This document shows positions 37,169-46,609 of a DNA stretch of 64,000 nucleotides, piece by piece. The position numbers and the translations under genes are program-made. How positions within the stretch are numbered: position 1 is the stretch's first letter; every line of letters starts with the position of its first letter. Under the pieces are notes generated by a model. The model ran no database searches and was not told the origin of the DNA. It saw nothing but the letters and a program-made list of their open reading frames with translations. Origin of the DNA: Bosea sp. AS-1 (GTDB lineage Bacteria > Pseudomonadota > Alphaproteobacteria > Rhizobiales > Beijerinckiaceae); contig NZ_CP022372.1 of the NCBI RefSeq assembly GCF_002220095.1, positions 4,250,501 through 4,314,500 of the forward strand, read 5' to 3'.

Positions 37169-37411
37169 ATGAGCGCGGAACCCGAACAGAAGCAGCTTCT
37201 TCACCTCGTCTTCGGCGGCGAGCTCGACTCGCTCGAAGGCATCACCTTCAAGGATCTGTCGAAGCTCGACATCGTCGGGATCTTCCCGAACTACGCCAGC
37301 GCCCATATGGCCTGGAAGGCCAAGGCCCAGCAGACGGTCGACCAGGCGCAGACGCGCTATTTCATCGTCCACCTGCACCGCCTGCTCGACCCCGAGGCGG
37401 CCAAGGCCTGA
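37169..37411 (+). CDS. DUF4170 domain protein
   Basis: 80 aa, the whole protein is one DUF4170 domain: LLHLVFGGELDSLEGITF, DIVGIFPNYASAHMAWKAKA and RYFIVHLHRLLDPE. Cytoplasmic by absence of a signal. Always near lipid A/Kdo genes in my recollection; here 29 nt before the acyltransferase-like gene. AGAGAACG precedes the ATG. Role unknown. Confidence 0.92.
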   Translation: MSAEPEQKQLLHLVFGGELDSLEGITFKDLSKLDIVGIFPNYASAHMAWKAKAQQTVDQAQTRYFIVHLHRLLDPEAAKA

Positions 37412-37440
37412 ACGAGACCGGCGAGCAAGACGAGAGGCAA

Positions 37441-38187
37441 ATGGGTTTCTCGATCCTCAAGACCCGCGTGGCACAGGAAACGCTCGGCCGGCTCCTGGCC
37501 GGCTATCTGCGCCTCGTCCAGCGGACGAACCGGATCGTCTTCGAACCCGCCGATATCTACGACCATGTCCGGCCGGAACTGCCGCTGATCTTCGCGATGT
37601 GGCACGGCCAGCACATCATGATCCCCTTCGCCCGGCCGGACTGGATGCCGGCGTGCTCGCTGGTCTCGCGCCATGGCGACGGCGGTTTCAACGCCGTGGC
37701 CCTGCGCGAGCTCGGCATCGGGGCGATCCGCGGCTCGGGCGCGCTCGGCAAGAAGATCCGCGAAAAGGGCGGCGCCAGCGCCTTCCTCGCCATGGTGAGG
37801 CGGCTTGCGGCCGGCGATACCATGGTGCTGACCGCCGACGTGCCCAAGCGGGCGCGCATCGTCGGCCCCGGCATCATCTCGCTGGCTCGCGCCTCCGGCC
37901 GGCCGATCCGCGCCGTCGCGGTGGTGACCAGCCGCCGCATCGACTTCAACAGCTGGGACCGCGCCTCGATCGGCCTGCCCTTCGGGCGCTGCGCCATCGT
38001 CGTCGGCGAGCCGATCACCATCACGCGCGATGCCGACGAGGCGACGCAGGAAGCGGCCCGGCTCGCCGTGCAGGCCAGCCTCGACGCTGTCCACGCCCGC
38101 GCCTACGAACTCGTCGGAAGCCGCGACCCCGGCGCCGGCCTGCGCGAATTGCAAGCCCCGCAACAGCCCGCCGGGACGCCGGCATGA
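37441..38187 (+). CDS. DUF374 family lysophospholipid acyltransferase-like protein
   Basis: 248 aa. The DUF374 pattern is seen in MWHGQHIMIPFARP (the catalytic-type His-x3 region), SRHGDGGFNAVAL and TADVPKRARIVGPGII. Probably an inner-membrane acyltransferase acting on lipid A precursors; substrate not shown. It overlaps waaA by 4 nt, supporting a joint role in lipid A assembly. Confidence 0.9.
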   Translation: MGFSILKTRVAQETLGRLLAGYLRLVQRTNRIVFEPADIYDHVRPELPLIFAMWHGQHIMIPFARPDWMPACSLVSRHGDGGFNAVALRELGIGAIRGSGALGKKIREKGGASAFLAMVRRLAAGDTMVLTADVPKRARIVGPGIISLARASGRPIRAVAVVTSRRIDFNSWDRASIGLPFGRCAIVVGEPITITRDADEATQEAARLAVQASLDAVHARAYELVGSRDPGAGLRELQAPQQPAGTPA

Positions 38188-39488
38188 GCGGCAAGGGCGC
38201 CCTGATCAGAAGCTACCGGCTGGGCACCGCCCTGCTCGAGCCGGCTGCCGCCGGGCTGCTGCAGTGGCGCCGCCGCCGCGGCAAGGAAGATGCCGAAAGA
38301 CTGGCCGAACGGCGTGGCTATGCCAGCGTCAAACGACCGAACCGCCCGCTCGTCTGGCTCCACGGTGCCAGCGTCGGCGAGACGGTGACGCTGCTGCCCC
38401 TGATCGCCAGGCTGCAGAAGCGCGGACTGACCGTGCTGGTCACCTCCGGCACGGTGACCTCGGCGCGGCTGCTCGCGGCGCGGCTGCCGGCGGGCGCGAT
38501 CCACCAGTACATCCCGCTCGACATTCCGCGCTACATGCGCCGCTTTCTCGACTACTGGCGGCCGGAGCTCTGCCTGATCTGCGAATCCGAGATCTGGCCG
38601 AACCTGCTGATCGAGGCGCAGCGGCGCAATGTCCCGGTGGTAATGGTCAATGGCCGGATGTCGGAGCGCTCCTTCGCGCGCTGGTACAAGCGGCCGCAGG
38701 CCGCGCGCTTCCTGCTCTCCTGCTTCGAGGCCTGCCTGGCGCAATCGCAGGCCGATGCCGAGCGACTCGCCCAGCTCGGCGCGCCACGCGTCAGCGTCGC
38801 CGGCAATCTCAAATTCGACGTGCCCGCCCCGCCGGCCGATGCCGACACCCTCGCCATCCTGGATGGCATGACCACCGGGCGGCCGGTCTGGATCGCCGCC
38901 AGCACGCATCCAGGCGAGGACGAGCTCGTCCTCTCGGCCCACCTCGCGCTAAAGCCCTATCTGCCGAAGCTGCTCACCATCGTCGCGCCGCGCCATCCGC
39001 AGCGCGGCGCCGAGATCGAGGCGCTCGCCCAGGCCAATGACGTCGCGGTGGCGCGCCGGGCCAATGGCGAGGGCCCGGAACGCGACGTCGAGTTCTACGT
39101 CGCCGACACGCTGAACGAGCTCGGCCTGCTCTACCGGCTCTCGCAGGTCGCCTTCCTCGGCGGCTCGCTGGTCGAAGGCATCGGCGGGCACAACCCGATC
39201 GAGCCCGCCAAGCTCGGCTGCGCCCTGCTGCATGGCCCCTATGTCCACAACAACGCCGAGATCTTCGCGGCCTTCGACAGAGACGGGGGATCGCGCGAGG
39301 TCGCGGACGCGCAGGCACTCGCCGGCGCCGTGCATCGCTGGCTGAGCGACCCTGCCAGCGCCCGGCAGGCGGCGCGCGCGGCGGGACATACGGCCAGCGA
39401 ACTCGGCGGTGCGATCAACCGGACGCTGCATGCCATCGAGCCCTTGCTGATGCGCGTCGCGCTGGGCCAGCGCGAGAGCGCGCCCTGA
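38184..39488 (+). CDS. waaA: 3-Deoxy-D-manno-octulosonic acid transferase
   Basis: 434 aa, GT30 glycosyltransferase that adds Kdo to lipid IVA at the inner membrane. N-terminal anchor, then LVWLHGASVGETVTLLPLI with the catalytic Glu, CESEIWPNLLIEAQRRNVP, and the donor site GGSLVEGIGGHNPIEPAKLG. Coupled to DUF374 before (4-nt overlap) and lpxK after (1-nt overlap). Confidence 0.97.
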   Translation: MSGKGALIRSYRLGTALLEPAAAGLLQWRRRRGKEDAERLAERRGYASVKRPNRPLVWLHGASVGETVTLLPLIARLQKRGLTVLVTSGTVTSARLLAARLPAGAIHQYIPLDIPRYMRRFLDYWRPELCLICESEIWPNLLIEAQRRNVPVVMVNGRMSERSFARWYKRPQAARFLLSCFEACLAQSQADAERLAQLGAPRVSVAGNLKFDVPAPPADADTLAILDGMTTGRPVWIAASTHPGEDELVLSAHLALKPYLPKLLTIVAPRHPQRGAEIEALAQANDVAVARRANGEGPERDVEFYVADTLNELGLLYRLSQVAFLGGSLVEGIGGHNPIEPAKLGCALLHGPYVHNNAEIFAAFDRDGGSREVADAQALAGAVHRWLSDPASARQAARAAGHTASELGGAINRTLHAIEPLLMRVALGQRESAP

Positions 39489-40507
39489 TGCTGAGCGCGC
39501 CGCGCTTCTGGTGGCGCGACCGGCCGGGGCTGCTCGCCCGGCTCCTTTCCCCGCTTGGCTGGGTCTACGGAGCCATCACGCTCAGGCGCATGCGCAAGCC
39601 GGGCACGCCAGCCGGCGTGCCGGTGATCTGCGTCGGCAATTTCATTGCCGGGGGCGCCGGCAAGACGCCAACCGCCATCGCGCTCGCCGGGCTGCTGGCC
39701 GCGCGAGGCGAGACGCCCTTCGTGCTGATGCGCGGCTATGGCGGGCGCCTGCCCGGCCCGGTCGAGGTCGATCCGGTCCGGCACGCCGCCGCCGATGTCG
39801 GCGACGAGGCGATGCTGATGGCGCGCCATGCCCGCACCATCATCTCCCGCGATCGGGTCGCTGGCGCGGCGCTGGCCGGCGCAAGCGGCGCGAGCGTGAT
39901 CGTGATGGATGATGGGCTGCAGAACCCGGCGCTCGCCAAGCAATTGCGGCTCGCCGTCGTGGACGGGGCGAGCGGTGTCGGAAACGGCCTGTGCCTGCCC
40001 GCCGGGCCGTTGCGCGCACCGCTGGCTGGGCAGCTCGACCGGACCGACGCCGTCATCGTGATCGGACCGGGAGCAGCCGGAGAACAGGTCGCAGAAGCGG
40101 CCCGGACGCGAGGCAGAGCAGTGCTCACAGCCCGGCTGGAGCCCGAGGCCCAGGCGGCCGGCAGGCTGAGCGGGCGGAAGGTCGTCGCATTGTCGGGCAT
40201 CGGCCGGCCGGAGAAATTCCGGACCACGCTGGAAGCGCTCGGCGCAACCGTCGCAACCGAGCGTGCCTTCGGCGACCATCATGCCTATACAGCGGCCGAC
40301 ATCACCGCCGTCGTCGCGGAGGCCCGGTCCGGCGATCTGCTGGTGGCCACGACCGAAAAGGACATGACGAAGCTGGCGGTGCTCTGGCCGGACGCCGAGC
40401 GGCAGCGGCTCGTCGTCCTGCCCGTCAGGCTGGTCTTCGATGCGCCGGAGCGGATCGGATCGCTGCTGGCTGCGGCCTCAGGCCCGGCCGGCGCGGCGCA
40501 GTCTTAG
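39488..40507 (+). CDS. lpxK: Tetraacyldisaccharide 4'-kinase
   Basis: 339 aa. Puts the 4' phosphate on lipid A. P-loop GNFIAGGAGKTPTAIAL (residues 50-66), then GYGGRLPGPVEVD and MDDGLQNPAL with the metal/catalytic acids, and the C-terminal half ALSGIGRPEKFRTTL. N-terminal membrane anchor near residue 15-30. Its last 30 nt overlap the convergent DUF2093 gene. Confidence 0.97.
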   Translation: MLSAPRFWWRDRPGLLARLLSPLGWVYGAITLRRMRKPGTPAGVPVICVGNFIAGGAGKTPTAIALAGLLAARGETPFVLMRGYGGRLPGPVEVDPVRHAAADVGDEAMLMARHARTIISRDRVAGAALAGASGASVIVMDDGLQNPALAKQLRLAVVDGASGVGNGLCLPAGPLRAPLAGQLDRTDAVIVIGPGAAGEQVAEAARTRGRAVLTARLEPEAQAAGRLSGRKVVALSGIGRPEKFRTTLEALGATVATERAFGDHHAYTAADITAVVAEARSGDLLVATTEKDMTKLAVLWPDAERQRLVVLPVRLVFDAPERIGSLLAAASGPAGAAQS

Positions 40508-40699
40508 CAGCGCGGCCTCGGGCGAGGCATAGGCCTCCTGCCACTCGACCGACCAATAGCGCAGATCGTCGAGCCGGATCGGCGCGCCGGTTACGGCGCA
40601 GCGGACGAAGCCGCCTGGCTTGATCACGCGGAACTCGCCGTGACCGTAATCGACGACCGCTTCGGGAGCGGGGGTGGGAAGGCGCTCGCTGATGTTCAT
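40478..40699 (-). CDS. DUF2093 domain protein
   Basis: 73 aa, one DUF2093 domain: VVDYGHGEFRVIKPGGFVRC, AVTGAPIRLDDLRYWSVEWQ and EAYASPEAALLR. It may bind a metal through Cys/His residues but no pair is complete. ATG at 40699 with a TTG just before. Tail overlaps lpxK by 30 nt on the other strand, a common arrangement for this small gene. Confidence 0.9.
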   Translation of the reverse strand: MNISERLPTPAPEAVVDYGHGEFRVIKPGGFVRCAVTGAPIRLDDLRYWSVEWQEAYASPEAALLRLRRAGRA

Positions 40700-40775
40700 C
40701 AAAACTGCATTAAATCATTGAATGCGAAACGGAAAGCCGGGATAATCCCAAGGCGGTGTCATTTTCCGGTCGGCG

Positions 40776-41621
40776 ATGTCCAGTGTCCAGCGCCTGTTGG
40801 CGTGCGTGATGAGTTTTGTGCTGCTCACGGCTTCGGCTGCCCTTGCCGGCGGCTATGAGCGTGTCTCGATTCCGATGGATGGCGGCCACCTCGACGGCCT
40901 CCTGTTCCGGCCACCGGGAACCGGCCCGTTCCCGGCAGTCGTCGCATTGCATGGTTGCGGCGGTCTGTGGCGCGAACAAGGCAAGCTCTCGCTGCGTCAT
41001 GCCGACTGGGGCGAACGGCTCGCCGCGGCCGGCTTCGCCGTGCTGATGCCGGACAGCTACGGTTCGCGCGGGCTTGGCTCTCAATGCGGCGTGAAGGACC
41101 TGACGGTGCGGGCCGGGCGCGAACGCGTCGCCGATGCGGCAGCCGCGCGCATCTGGTTGCAGCAGCGCAGCGACATCCGGCCGGGTCAGGTCGCGCTGAT
41201 CGGCTGGTCCAGCGGCGGCTCGACCGTGCTCACCGCCATCCGCAAGGATCGCAGCCCGGCGGATGGCAGGCCGGATTTCACGCGCGCGATCGCCTTCTAC
41301 CCGAGTTGCCGGATGCAATCGGAATCACCGAGCTTCGCCGCTCGCATGCCGCTGCTGATCCTGATGGGCGAAGCGGATGACTGGACGCCGGCGGCGCCCT
41401 GCAACTACCTCACCAAGGCAGCGCAGGCGCGCGGTGAGAAGGTGGAATTCGTGCTCTATCCGGGCGCCGTGCACGACTTCGACCACCCTCGCCTCGATAT
41501 GAAGGAACGCGAGAACATCGCCTACTCCGCCAGCGGCACCGGCAAGGTGACGGTGGGCACCAACCCGGCTGCACGGGAAGACGCGCTGAAGCGCGTCGAC
41601 GCCTTCCTGAAGACCCGCTGA
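40776..41621 (+). CDS. Exported dienelactone hydrolase-family protein
   Basis: 281 aa with a signal peptide (residues 1-24, ending ALA). Alpha/beta hydrolase: VVALHGCGGLW oxyanion region, GWSSGGST nucleophile elbow with Ser, and the His in YPGAVHDFDHP. True dienelactone hydrolases use Cys, so this is a Ser variant; substrate unknown. Divergent from DUF2093. A palindrome (41647-41684) follows. Confidence 0.86.
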   Translation: MSSVQRLLACVMSFVLLTASAALAGGYERVSIPMDGGHLDGLLFRPPGTGPFPAVVALHGCGGLWREQGKLSLRHADWGERLAAAGFAVLMPDSYGSRGLGSQCGVKDLTVRAGRERVADAAAARIWLQQRSDIRPGQVALIGWSSGGSTVLTAIRKDRSPADGRPDFTRAIAFYPSCRMQSESPSFAARMPLLILMGEADDWTPAAPCNYLTKAAQARGEKVEFVLYPGAVHDFDHPRLDMKERENIAYSASGTGKVTVGTNPAAREDALKRVDAFLKTR

Positions 41622-41646
41622 AGGCGGCTTGGTTCGGACCTCCAGC

Positions 41647-41684
41647 CCTCATCCTTCGAGACGCCGCGGCTCCTCAGGATGAGG
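41647..41684. repeat. CCTCATCCT...AGGATGAGG intergenic palindrome
   Basis: CCTCATCCT (41647-41655) and AGGATGAGG (41676-41684), with an inner GAGACGCCGCGGCTC core, sits in the 76-nt gap between the converging hydrolase and xseA. Elements with these CCTCATCC arms are abundant in Hyphomicrobiales genomes. It could also stop transcripts from both sides. Confidence 0.7.
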
Positions 41685-41697
41685 ACTCGGGAAGCGG

Positions 41698-43290
41698 TCA
41701 GAACAGATCGCCCTGTGTCGATTTCGGCGGCTCCTTGCGAGCGGCGCGGGGCTGCGGCTTCGGCGGCGTTCCTCCTGCTCCCGAGACCACCGCGTCGAAG
41801 CGGCCGTCGCTGAGCTGGACGGCGAGTGCTTGACCGGGCTGCGCCTGTGCGACGCTGCGGACCAGCGTGCCGGCTTCGTCGCGGATCAAGGCGTAACCGC
41901 GCGCCAGCACGGCTTCGGGACCGAGCGAACGGATCAGCGCCCAGAGTGAATCGAGGCGGTCCCGGCGCCGATCGATCCCCTGCGCGAAGGCGCGCCCCCC
42001 GCGATCCGCCAGAAGAGTGCCGCGCTCGCGACGCTGGATCAGGCTCTGGCCGAAGGCGTTGCGGGCCCGCATCTCCAGGGTCGCCAGCCGGTCGCGGGCG
42101 TGCGCGATGCGGGTGCGCTCGCTGGCGATAGCATTGCCGCGTGCCGCTGCGAGCACCCGCGCGAAACCGTCGAGCTGGGCGCGCAACCGGGCAAGGGCGA
42201 TACGCGGCGAACGGGCTTCGAGGCGCCGAGCGAGGCCCTGCAGTGCCTGCTCATGCACGCGGGCGTTGCGGGCAAGCGCTGGCGCGAGCCGCGTCGCGGC
42301 AAGGTCGAGCCGCTGGCGCGGGCCGGACAACACCGCCTCAGGCCCCGGCAGGGCGCGGGTGAGAGCGCGCAGATCGCTGCGGCGCCGGTCCGAAAGGCGA
42401 CGCATGGCGCCGTCATGGCGGCGGGCGAGATCGGCAATCAGCGCCATCAGCTCGGCCCGGACGGGCACGACCTTCTCGGCCGCACCTGTCGGGGTCGGGC
42501 AGCGTAGATCGGCGGCGAAATCGATCAGCGTCGTATCGGTCTCGTGGCCGACGGCCGAGACCAGCGGGATGTCGGAGGCGGCGGCGGCGCGGACGACGAC
42601 CTCCTCGTTGAAGCCCATCAGGTCTTCGAGCGAGCCGCCGCCGCGCGCGACGATGATGACGTCCGGCCGCGGGATGCGCCCGCCCTCGCGGAGCGCGTTG
42701 AAGCCGGCGATGGCGTTGGCGACCTCCGCCGCGCTGGTCTCGCCCTGCACACGCACCGGCCAGACCAGGACATGGCGCGGGAAGCGGTCTTCCAGCCGGT
42801 GCAGGATGTCGCGGATGACGGCACCGGTCGGCGAGGTGACGACGCCGATCACGCGCGGCAGATAGGGGATGAGCTGCTTGCGCTCCTCGGCGAAGAGCCC
42901 TTCCGCCGCGAGCTTCCTGCGGCGCTCCTCCAGCAGCGCCATCAGCGCGCCGATGCCGGCCGGCTCCAGCGAATCGATGACGATCTGATAGCTCGACTTG
43001 CCGGCGAAGGTGGTGATCTTGCCGGTGGCGATGACCTCCAGCCCTTCCTGCGGCCGCGTCTTCAGCCGGCCGAAAACGCCTTTCCAGATCACCGCGTCGA
43101 TCTTGGCGTTGGTATCCTTCAGCGAGAAATAGACATGGCCCGAAGCGACCGGGCCGCGATAGCCGGAAATCTCGCCGCGCACCCGCACGAAACCGAAGGA
43201 ATCCTCGATGGTGCGCTTCAGCGCGCCGGAGAGATCCGAGACGGTCCATTCCGGCGCATTGCCGGCCGGCGAGGTCGATTCGCTGTTCAT
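41698..43290 (-). CDS. xseA: Exodeoxyribonuclease VII large subunit
   Basis: 530 aa. N-terminal OB domain ([36 protein letters not shown]), the catalytic region [20 protein letters not shown] and [17 protein letters not shown] with [19 protein letters not shown], then a long Arg-rich coiled-coil tail. Small subunit xseB is not in the window. Divergent from purD, 93 nt apart. Confidence 0.97.
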   Translation of the reverse strand: MNSESTSPAGNAPEWTVSDLSGALKRTIEDSFGFVRVRGEISGYRGPVASGHVYFSLKDTNAKIDAVIWKGVFGRLKTRPQEGLEVIATGKITTFAGKSSYQIVIDSLEPAGIGALMALLEERRRKLAAEGLFAEERKQLIPYLPRVIGVVTSPTGAVIRDILHRLEDRFPRHVLVWPVRVQGETSAAEVANAIAGFNALREGGRIPRPDVIIVARGGGSLEDLMGFNEEVVVRAAAASDIPLVSAVGHETDTTLIDFAADLRCPTPTGAAEKVVPVRAELMALIADLARRHDGAMRRLSDRRRSDLRALTRALPGPEAVLSGPRQRLDLAATRLAPALARNARVHEQALQGLARRLEARSPRIALARLRAQLDGFARVLAAARGNAIASERTRIAHARDRLATLEMRARNAFGQSLIQRRERGTLLADRGGRAFAQGIDRRRDRLDSLWALIRSLGPEAVLARGYALIRDEAGTLVRSVAQAQPGQALAVQLSDGRFDAVVSGAGGTPPKPQPRAARKEPPKSTQGDLF

Positions 43291-43383
43291 GGCGGGACCA
43301 TAGCGGGCTCGCCTTGCCAGCAGAAGCGTTGCCGCCGGGGCGCTGGGCCGCTATTTCGCCGGTGACGGAGCAGAGAGGATGCC

Positions 43384-44661
43384 ATGAAGATTCTTCTGAT
43401 CGGCTCGGGCGGCCGCGAACATGCGCTCGCCTGGGCGATATCGGCCTCCTCGCTCTGCGAGAAGCTGTTCATCGCCCCCGGCAACCCCGGCACGGCGCAA
43501 TGCGGCGAGAACGTCGCGGTCGATATCGCGGACCATGCGGCGGTCGTCGCCTTCTGCCGGCTGCAGGGGATCGGCCTCATCGTTGTCGGCCCGGAAGGGC
43601 CGCTGGTCGCCGGCATCGCCGACGACCTGAGGCAGGCCGGTCTCAAGGTGTTCGGCCCCTCGAAGGCCGCCGCCCAGCTCGAGGGCTCGAAGGGCTTCAC
43701 CAAGGAGCTCTGCGCCCAGTTCAACATCCCGACCGCCGCCTTCGGCCGCTTCACCAGCGCCGACACCGCCAAGGCCTATGCCGCGAGGCAGGGTGCGCCG
43801 ATCGTGGTCAAGGCCGACGGGCTCGCCGCCGGCAAGGGCGTGGTGATGGCCGAGACGCTCGACCAGGCCAACGAGGCGATCGACATGATGTTCGCGGGCG
43901 GGCTGGGCCAGGCCGGCGCCGAGGTCGTGATCGAGGAGTGGATGGTCGGCGAGGAGGCGAGCTTCTTCGCGCTCTGCGACGGCACCAACGCGCTGGCACT
44001 CGCCTCGGCGCAGGACCACAAGCGCGTCGGCGATGGCGACACCGGGCCGAACACCGGCGGCATGGGCGCCTATTCGCCCGCTCCCGTGATGACGCCCGCC
44101 ATGGAAGAGCGCGTCATGGCCGAGATCATCAGGCCGACGCTCGCCGGCATGGCCAGGCGTGGCATGCCGTTTCAGGGCGTGCTCTTCGCCGGGCTGATGA
44201 TCACCGCCGAGGGGCCGAAGCTGATCGAATACAATGTCCGCTTCGGCGACCCCGAATGCGAGGTGCTGATGCCGCGGCTGCAGAGTGACATCGTACCGGC
44301 GCTGCTCGCCGCCTGCGACGGCGTGCTCGGCGCCTTCGACCTGCGCTGGAAGGACGAGACGGCGCTGACCGTCGTGCTCGCGGCGAAGGGCTATCCCGGC
44401 AAGCCGGAAACCGGCAGCGTCATCCGCGGCGTCGAGAAGGCGGAAGCGCTCGACGACGTCCTCGTCTTCCATGCCGGCACGAAGCTCAAGGAGGGCGAGC
44501 TCGTCGCGAATGGCGGGCGCGTGCTCAACGTGGTCGGCCTCGGCAAGAACGCGAGCGAGGCGCAAGCCAGGGCCTATCGAGGCGTCGACCTGATCGACTG
44601 GCCGGAAGGCTTCTGCCGCCGCGACATCGGCTGGCAGGCGGTGAAGCGCGAGCAAGGCTGA
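43384..44661 (+). CDS. purD: Phosphoribosylamine-glycine ligase
   Basis: 425 aa, ATP-grasp enzyme of purine synthesis. N-terminal [19 protein letters not shown]-grasp core with [34 protein letters not shown] and [15 protein letters not shown]. Standard length. Stand-alone gene; the following 127-nt gap contains a repeat palindrome. Confidence 0.98.
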   Translation: MKILLIGSGGREHALAWAISASSLCEKLFIAPGNPGTAQCGENVAVDIADHAAVVAFCRLQGIGLIVVGPEGPLVAGIADDLRQAGLKVFGPSKAAAQLEGSKGFTKELCAQFNIPTAAFGRFTSADTAKAYAARQGAPIVVKADGLAAGKGVVMAETLDQANEAIDMMFAGGLGQAGAEVVIEEWMVGEEASFFALCDGTNALALASAQDHKRVGDGDTGPNTGGMGAYSPAPVMTPAMEERVMAEIIRPTLAGMARRGMPFQGVLFAGLMITAEGPKLIEYNVRFGDPECEVLMPRLQSDIVPALLAACDGVLGAFDLRWKDETALTVVLAAKGYPGKPETGSVIRGVEKAEALDDVLVFHAGTKLKEGELVANGGRVLNVVGLGKNASEAQARAYRGVDLIDWPEGFCRRDIGWQAVKREQG

Positions 44662-44729
44662 CATCCGGCGGCCGCTGCAGGGGGACAAGCCGATCGAATG
44701 CGGCATTCGGCCGGTTTGCTAGCGTTCCT

Positions 44730-44775
44730 GCATCGATTTACGCCGAAAACCGGTTCCCACTTTTCGGATCGATGC
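44730..44775. repeat. Nested palindrome of the CCGAAAA...TTTTCGG type, copy 1
   Basis: Outer arms GCATCGAT (44730-44737) and ATCGATGC (44768-44775) enclose inner arms CCGAAAA (44743-44749) and TTTTCGG (44761-44767). It ends 13 nt before the dehalogenase start, which has no clear Shine-Dalgarno sequence, so the element may affect that start. Same design as 62298-62348. Confidence 0.72.
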
Positions 44776-44788
44776 CTATGCTCCCGGC

Positions 44789-45703
44789 ATGGCCAACATC
44801 GACAGCCTCTTTCCCGGTTTCAAGGCGCACTGGGTCGACGGCCCGGTCGGCAAGATCTTTGCCCGCGTCGGCGGCGAAGGCCCTCCGCTCGTCCTAATCC
44901 ACGGCTTCCCGCAGACCCATGCCGAATGGCACAGGATCGCGCCGGAATTGGCGAAGACGCACACCGTCATCTGCCCCGATCTGCGCGGCTATGGCTGGTC
45001 GGCGGCGCCACACGGCGATGGCGGCACGGCGACTTATACGAAGCGCGGGATGGGCGAGGACATCGTCGCGGTGATGCAGGCGCTCGGCCACATCCGCTTC
45101 GGCGTGATCGGCCATGATCGCGGCGCACGCGTCGGCTACCGCCTCGCTCTCGACCATCCCGGCCGGGTCGAGCGGCTGGCGCTTCTCGACATCCTGCCCA
45201 CCGTCTCGATGTGGGAGGGCATGAACGCGGGCCGCGCCATGCAGGTCTATCACTGGACTTTCCTCGCGCAGCCCGAGCCCGTCCCGGAAAGCCTGCTCAA
45301 GGCCGATCCGGTCGGCTGGCTCGACCACACCATTGCGAGCTGGAGCCGGGCGAAGACACTCGACCTGTTCGACCCGCTGGCGATGCAAGCCTATGGCGAA
45401 TCCTTCAGCGATCCCTCGCGCATCCATGCCGCCTGCGAGGATTATCGCGCCGGCGCGACCACCGATGTCGCGCAGGACAAGGCCGACCTTGCCGCCCATA
45501 AGCGCATCCTCTGCCCGACACTGATCCTGTGGGGCGAGGCCGGCATCCCGGCCAGGGGCGCAAGCCCGCTCGAGACCTGGCGAGAAACCTTCGCGCCGCA
45601 AGCCGAAGGGCAGGCGATCGAGAGCGGCCATTTCCTGCCGGAGGAAAACCCGCAGGCGACACTCGCCGCGTTGAAGCCCTTCCTGGCGCGGCCGCTTGCC
45701 TGA
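44789..45703 (+). CDS. Fluoroacetate/haloacetate dehalogenase-like hydrolase
   Basis: 304 aa alpha/beta hydrolase. Residues match the fluoroacetate dehalogenase of Rhodopseudomonas palustris (as I recall its numbering) almost one for one: nucleophile D110 with R111 and R114 (GHDRGARVGY), D134, H155-W156 (YHWTFLAQPEP), W185, Y219 and the catalytic His at 281 (SGHFLPEENP). The oxyanion stretch LIHGFPQTHAEWHRIA is typical. Expected to break C-F or C-Cl bonds of haloacetates by an ester intermediate on Asp. No halide exporter is seen close by. Confidence 0.88.
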   Translation: MANIDSLFPGFKAHWVDGPVGKIFARVGGEGPPLVLIHGFPQTHAEWHRIAPELAKTHTVICPDLRGYGWSAAPHGDGGTATYTKRGMGEDIVAVMQALGHIRFGVIGHDRGARVGYRLALDHPGRVERLALLDILPTVSMWEGMNAGRAMQVYHWTFLAQPEPVPESLLKADPVGWLDHTIASWSRAKTLDLFDPLAMQAYGESFSDPSRIHAACEDYRAGATTDVAQDKADLAAHKRILCPTLILWGEAGIPARGASPLETWRETFAPQAEGQAIESGHFLPEENPQATLAALKPFLARPLA

Positions 45704-45730
45704 GGAACCGGCAGAACCCAGATTCGACCG

Positions 45731-46609
45731 ATGTCACCGCGCCGTCCAACCGCGTCCCGATCCGAGCCCAAAAAGTTCACGGGCGAAATCGCGCTGGTGC
45801 TCGGTGCCGGCGGAGCGCGGGGTCTGAGCCAGATTCCGGTGCTCGAAGCGCTCGACGAGCTCGGCGTGAAACCAGTGGCAATCTCCGGCTGTTCGATCGG
45901 CGCGATCATCGGTGCGGCTTATGCCGCCGGGCTTTCCGGCGCGGCGCTGCGCGAGCATGTGCTCGGCAGCTTCCGGGACCGGCCGCGGGTGGTCGCAAAA
46001 CTGCTCGATGCCCGCGTCGGCAAGCTCGCCGACCTGGTGCGCGGCCTCGGCAACCCGGCGCTGATCGACGGCGAGCGTCTGCTCGACCTGTTCTGGCCAG
46101 AGGCAGTACCCGACCGTTTCGAGGAGCTCGCGATCCCCTTCCGCGCGACAGCGGCCGATTACCATCGCCATGTCGAGGTGACGCTGTCGGAAGGCCCGCT
46201 GACGCCGGCGGTCGCCGCCTCGCTCGCGATTCCCGGGCTGGTACGGCCGGTCGCACTGGCGGGCCATGTGCTGATCGATGGCGGGGCGATCAACCCCCTG
46301 CCCTATGAGCGATTGATGGCGCCCAGCCGGATCGTGCTGGCGATCGATGTCAGCGCGCCGCCCGTCGCGACGAGCGACGGCCGCGTGCCGGGCGCGATGG
46401 AGGCGATCGTCGGTGCCTCGCAGATCCTGACGCGCACGCTGGTGCAGCGCATGGTCGAGCGGCAGCCGCCCGACATCCTGATCCGCACCGGACTCGACGG
46501 CATCGGCGGGCTCGACTTCTTCAAGGCGAAGGCGATCCTCGCCGCGGCCGAGCCGATCAAGGACGAGGTCAAGCGAGCGCTGGAACGGGCTCTCGCCGCG
46601 ACGCGCTGA
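45731..46609 (+). CDS. Patatin-like phospholipase family protein
   Basis: 292 aa. Oxyanion loop GAGGARGLSQIPVLEAL, nucleophile GCSIG with S55, and the dyad Asp in VLIDGGAINPLP (D183). No signal peptide or membrane segment, so a cytosolic or peripheral esterase/phospholipase. Its 3' end overlaps the convergent regulator gene by 41 nt. Physiological lipid not known. 27 nt after the dehalogenase, so the two may be co-transcribed. Confidence 0.92.
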   Translation: MSPRRPTASRSEPKKFTGEIALVLGAGGARGLSQIPVLEALDELGVKPVAISGCSIGAIIGAAYAAGLSGAALREHVLGSFRDRPRVVAKLLDARVGKLADLVRGLGNPALIDGERLLDLFWPEAVPDRFEELAIPFRATAADYHRHVEVTLSEGPLTPAVAASLAIPGLVRPVALAGHVLIDGGAINPLPYERLMAPSRIVLAIDVSAPPVATSDGRVPGAMEAIVGASQILTRTLVQRMVERQPPDILIRTGLDGIGGLDFFKAKAILAAAEPIKDEVKRALERALAATR

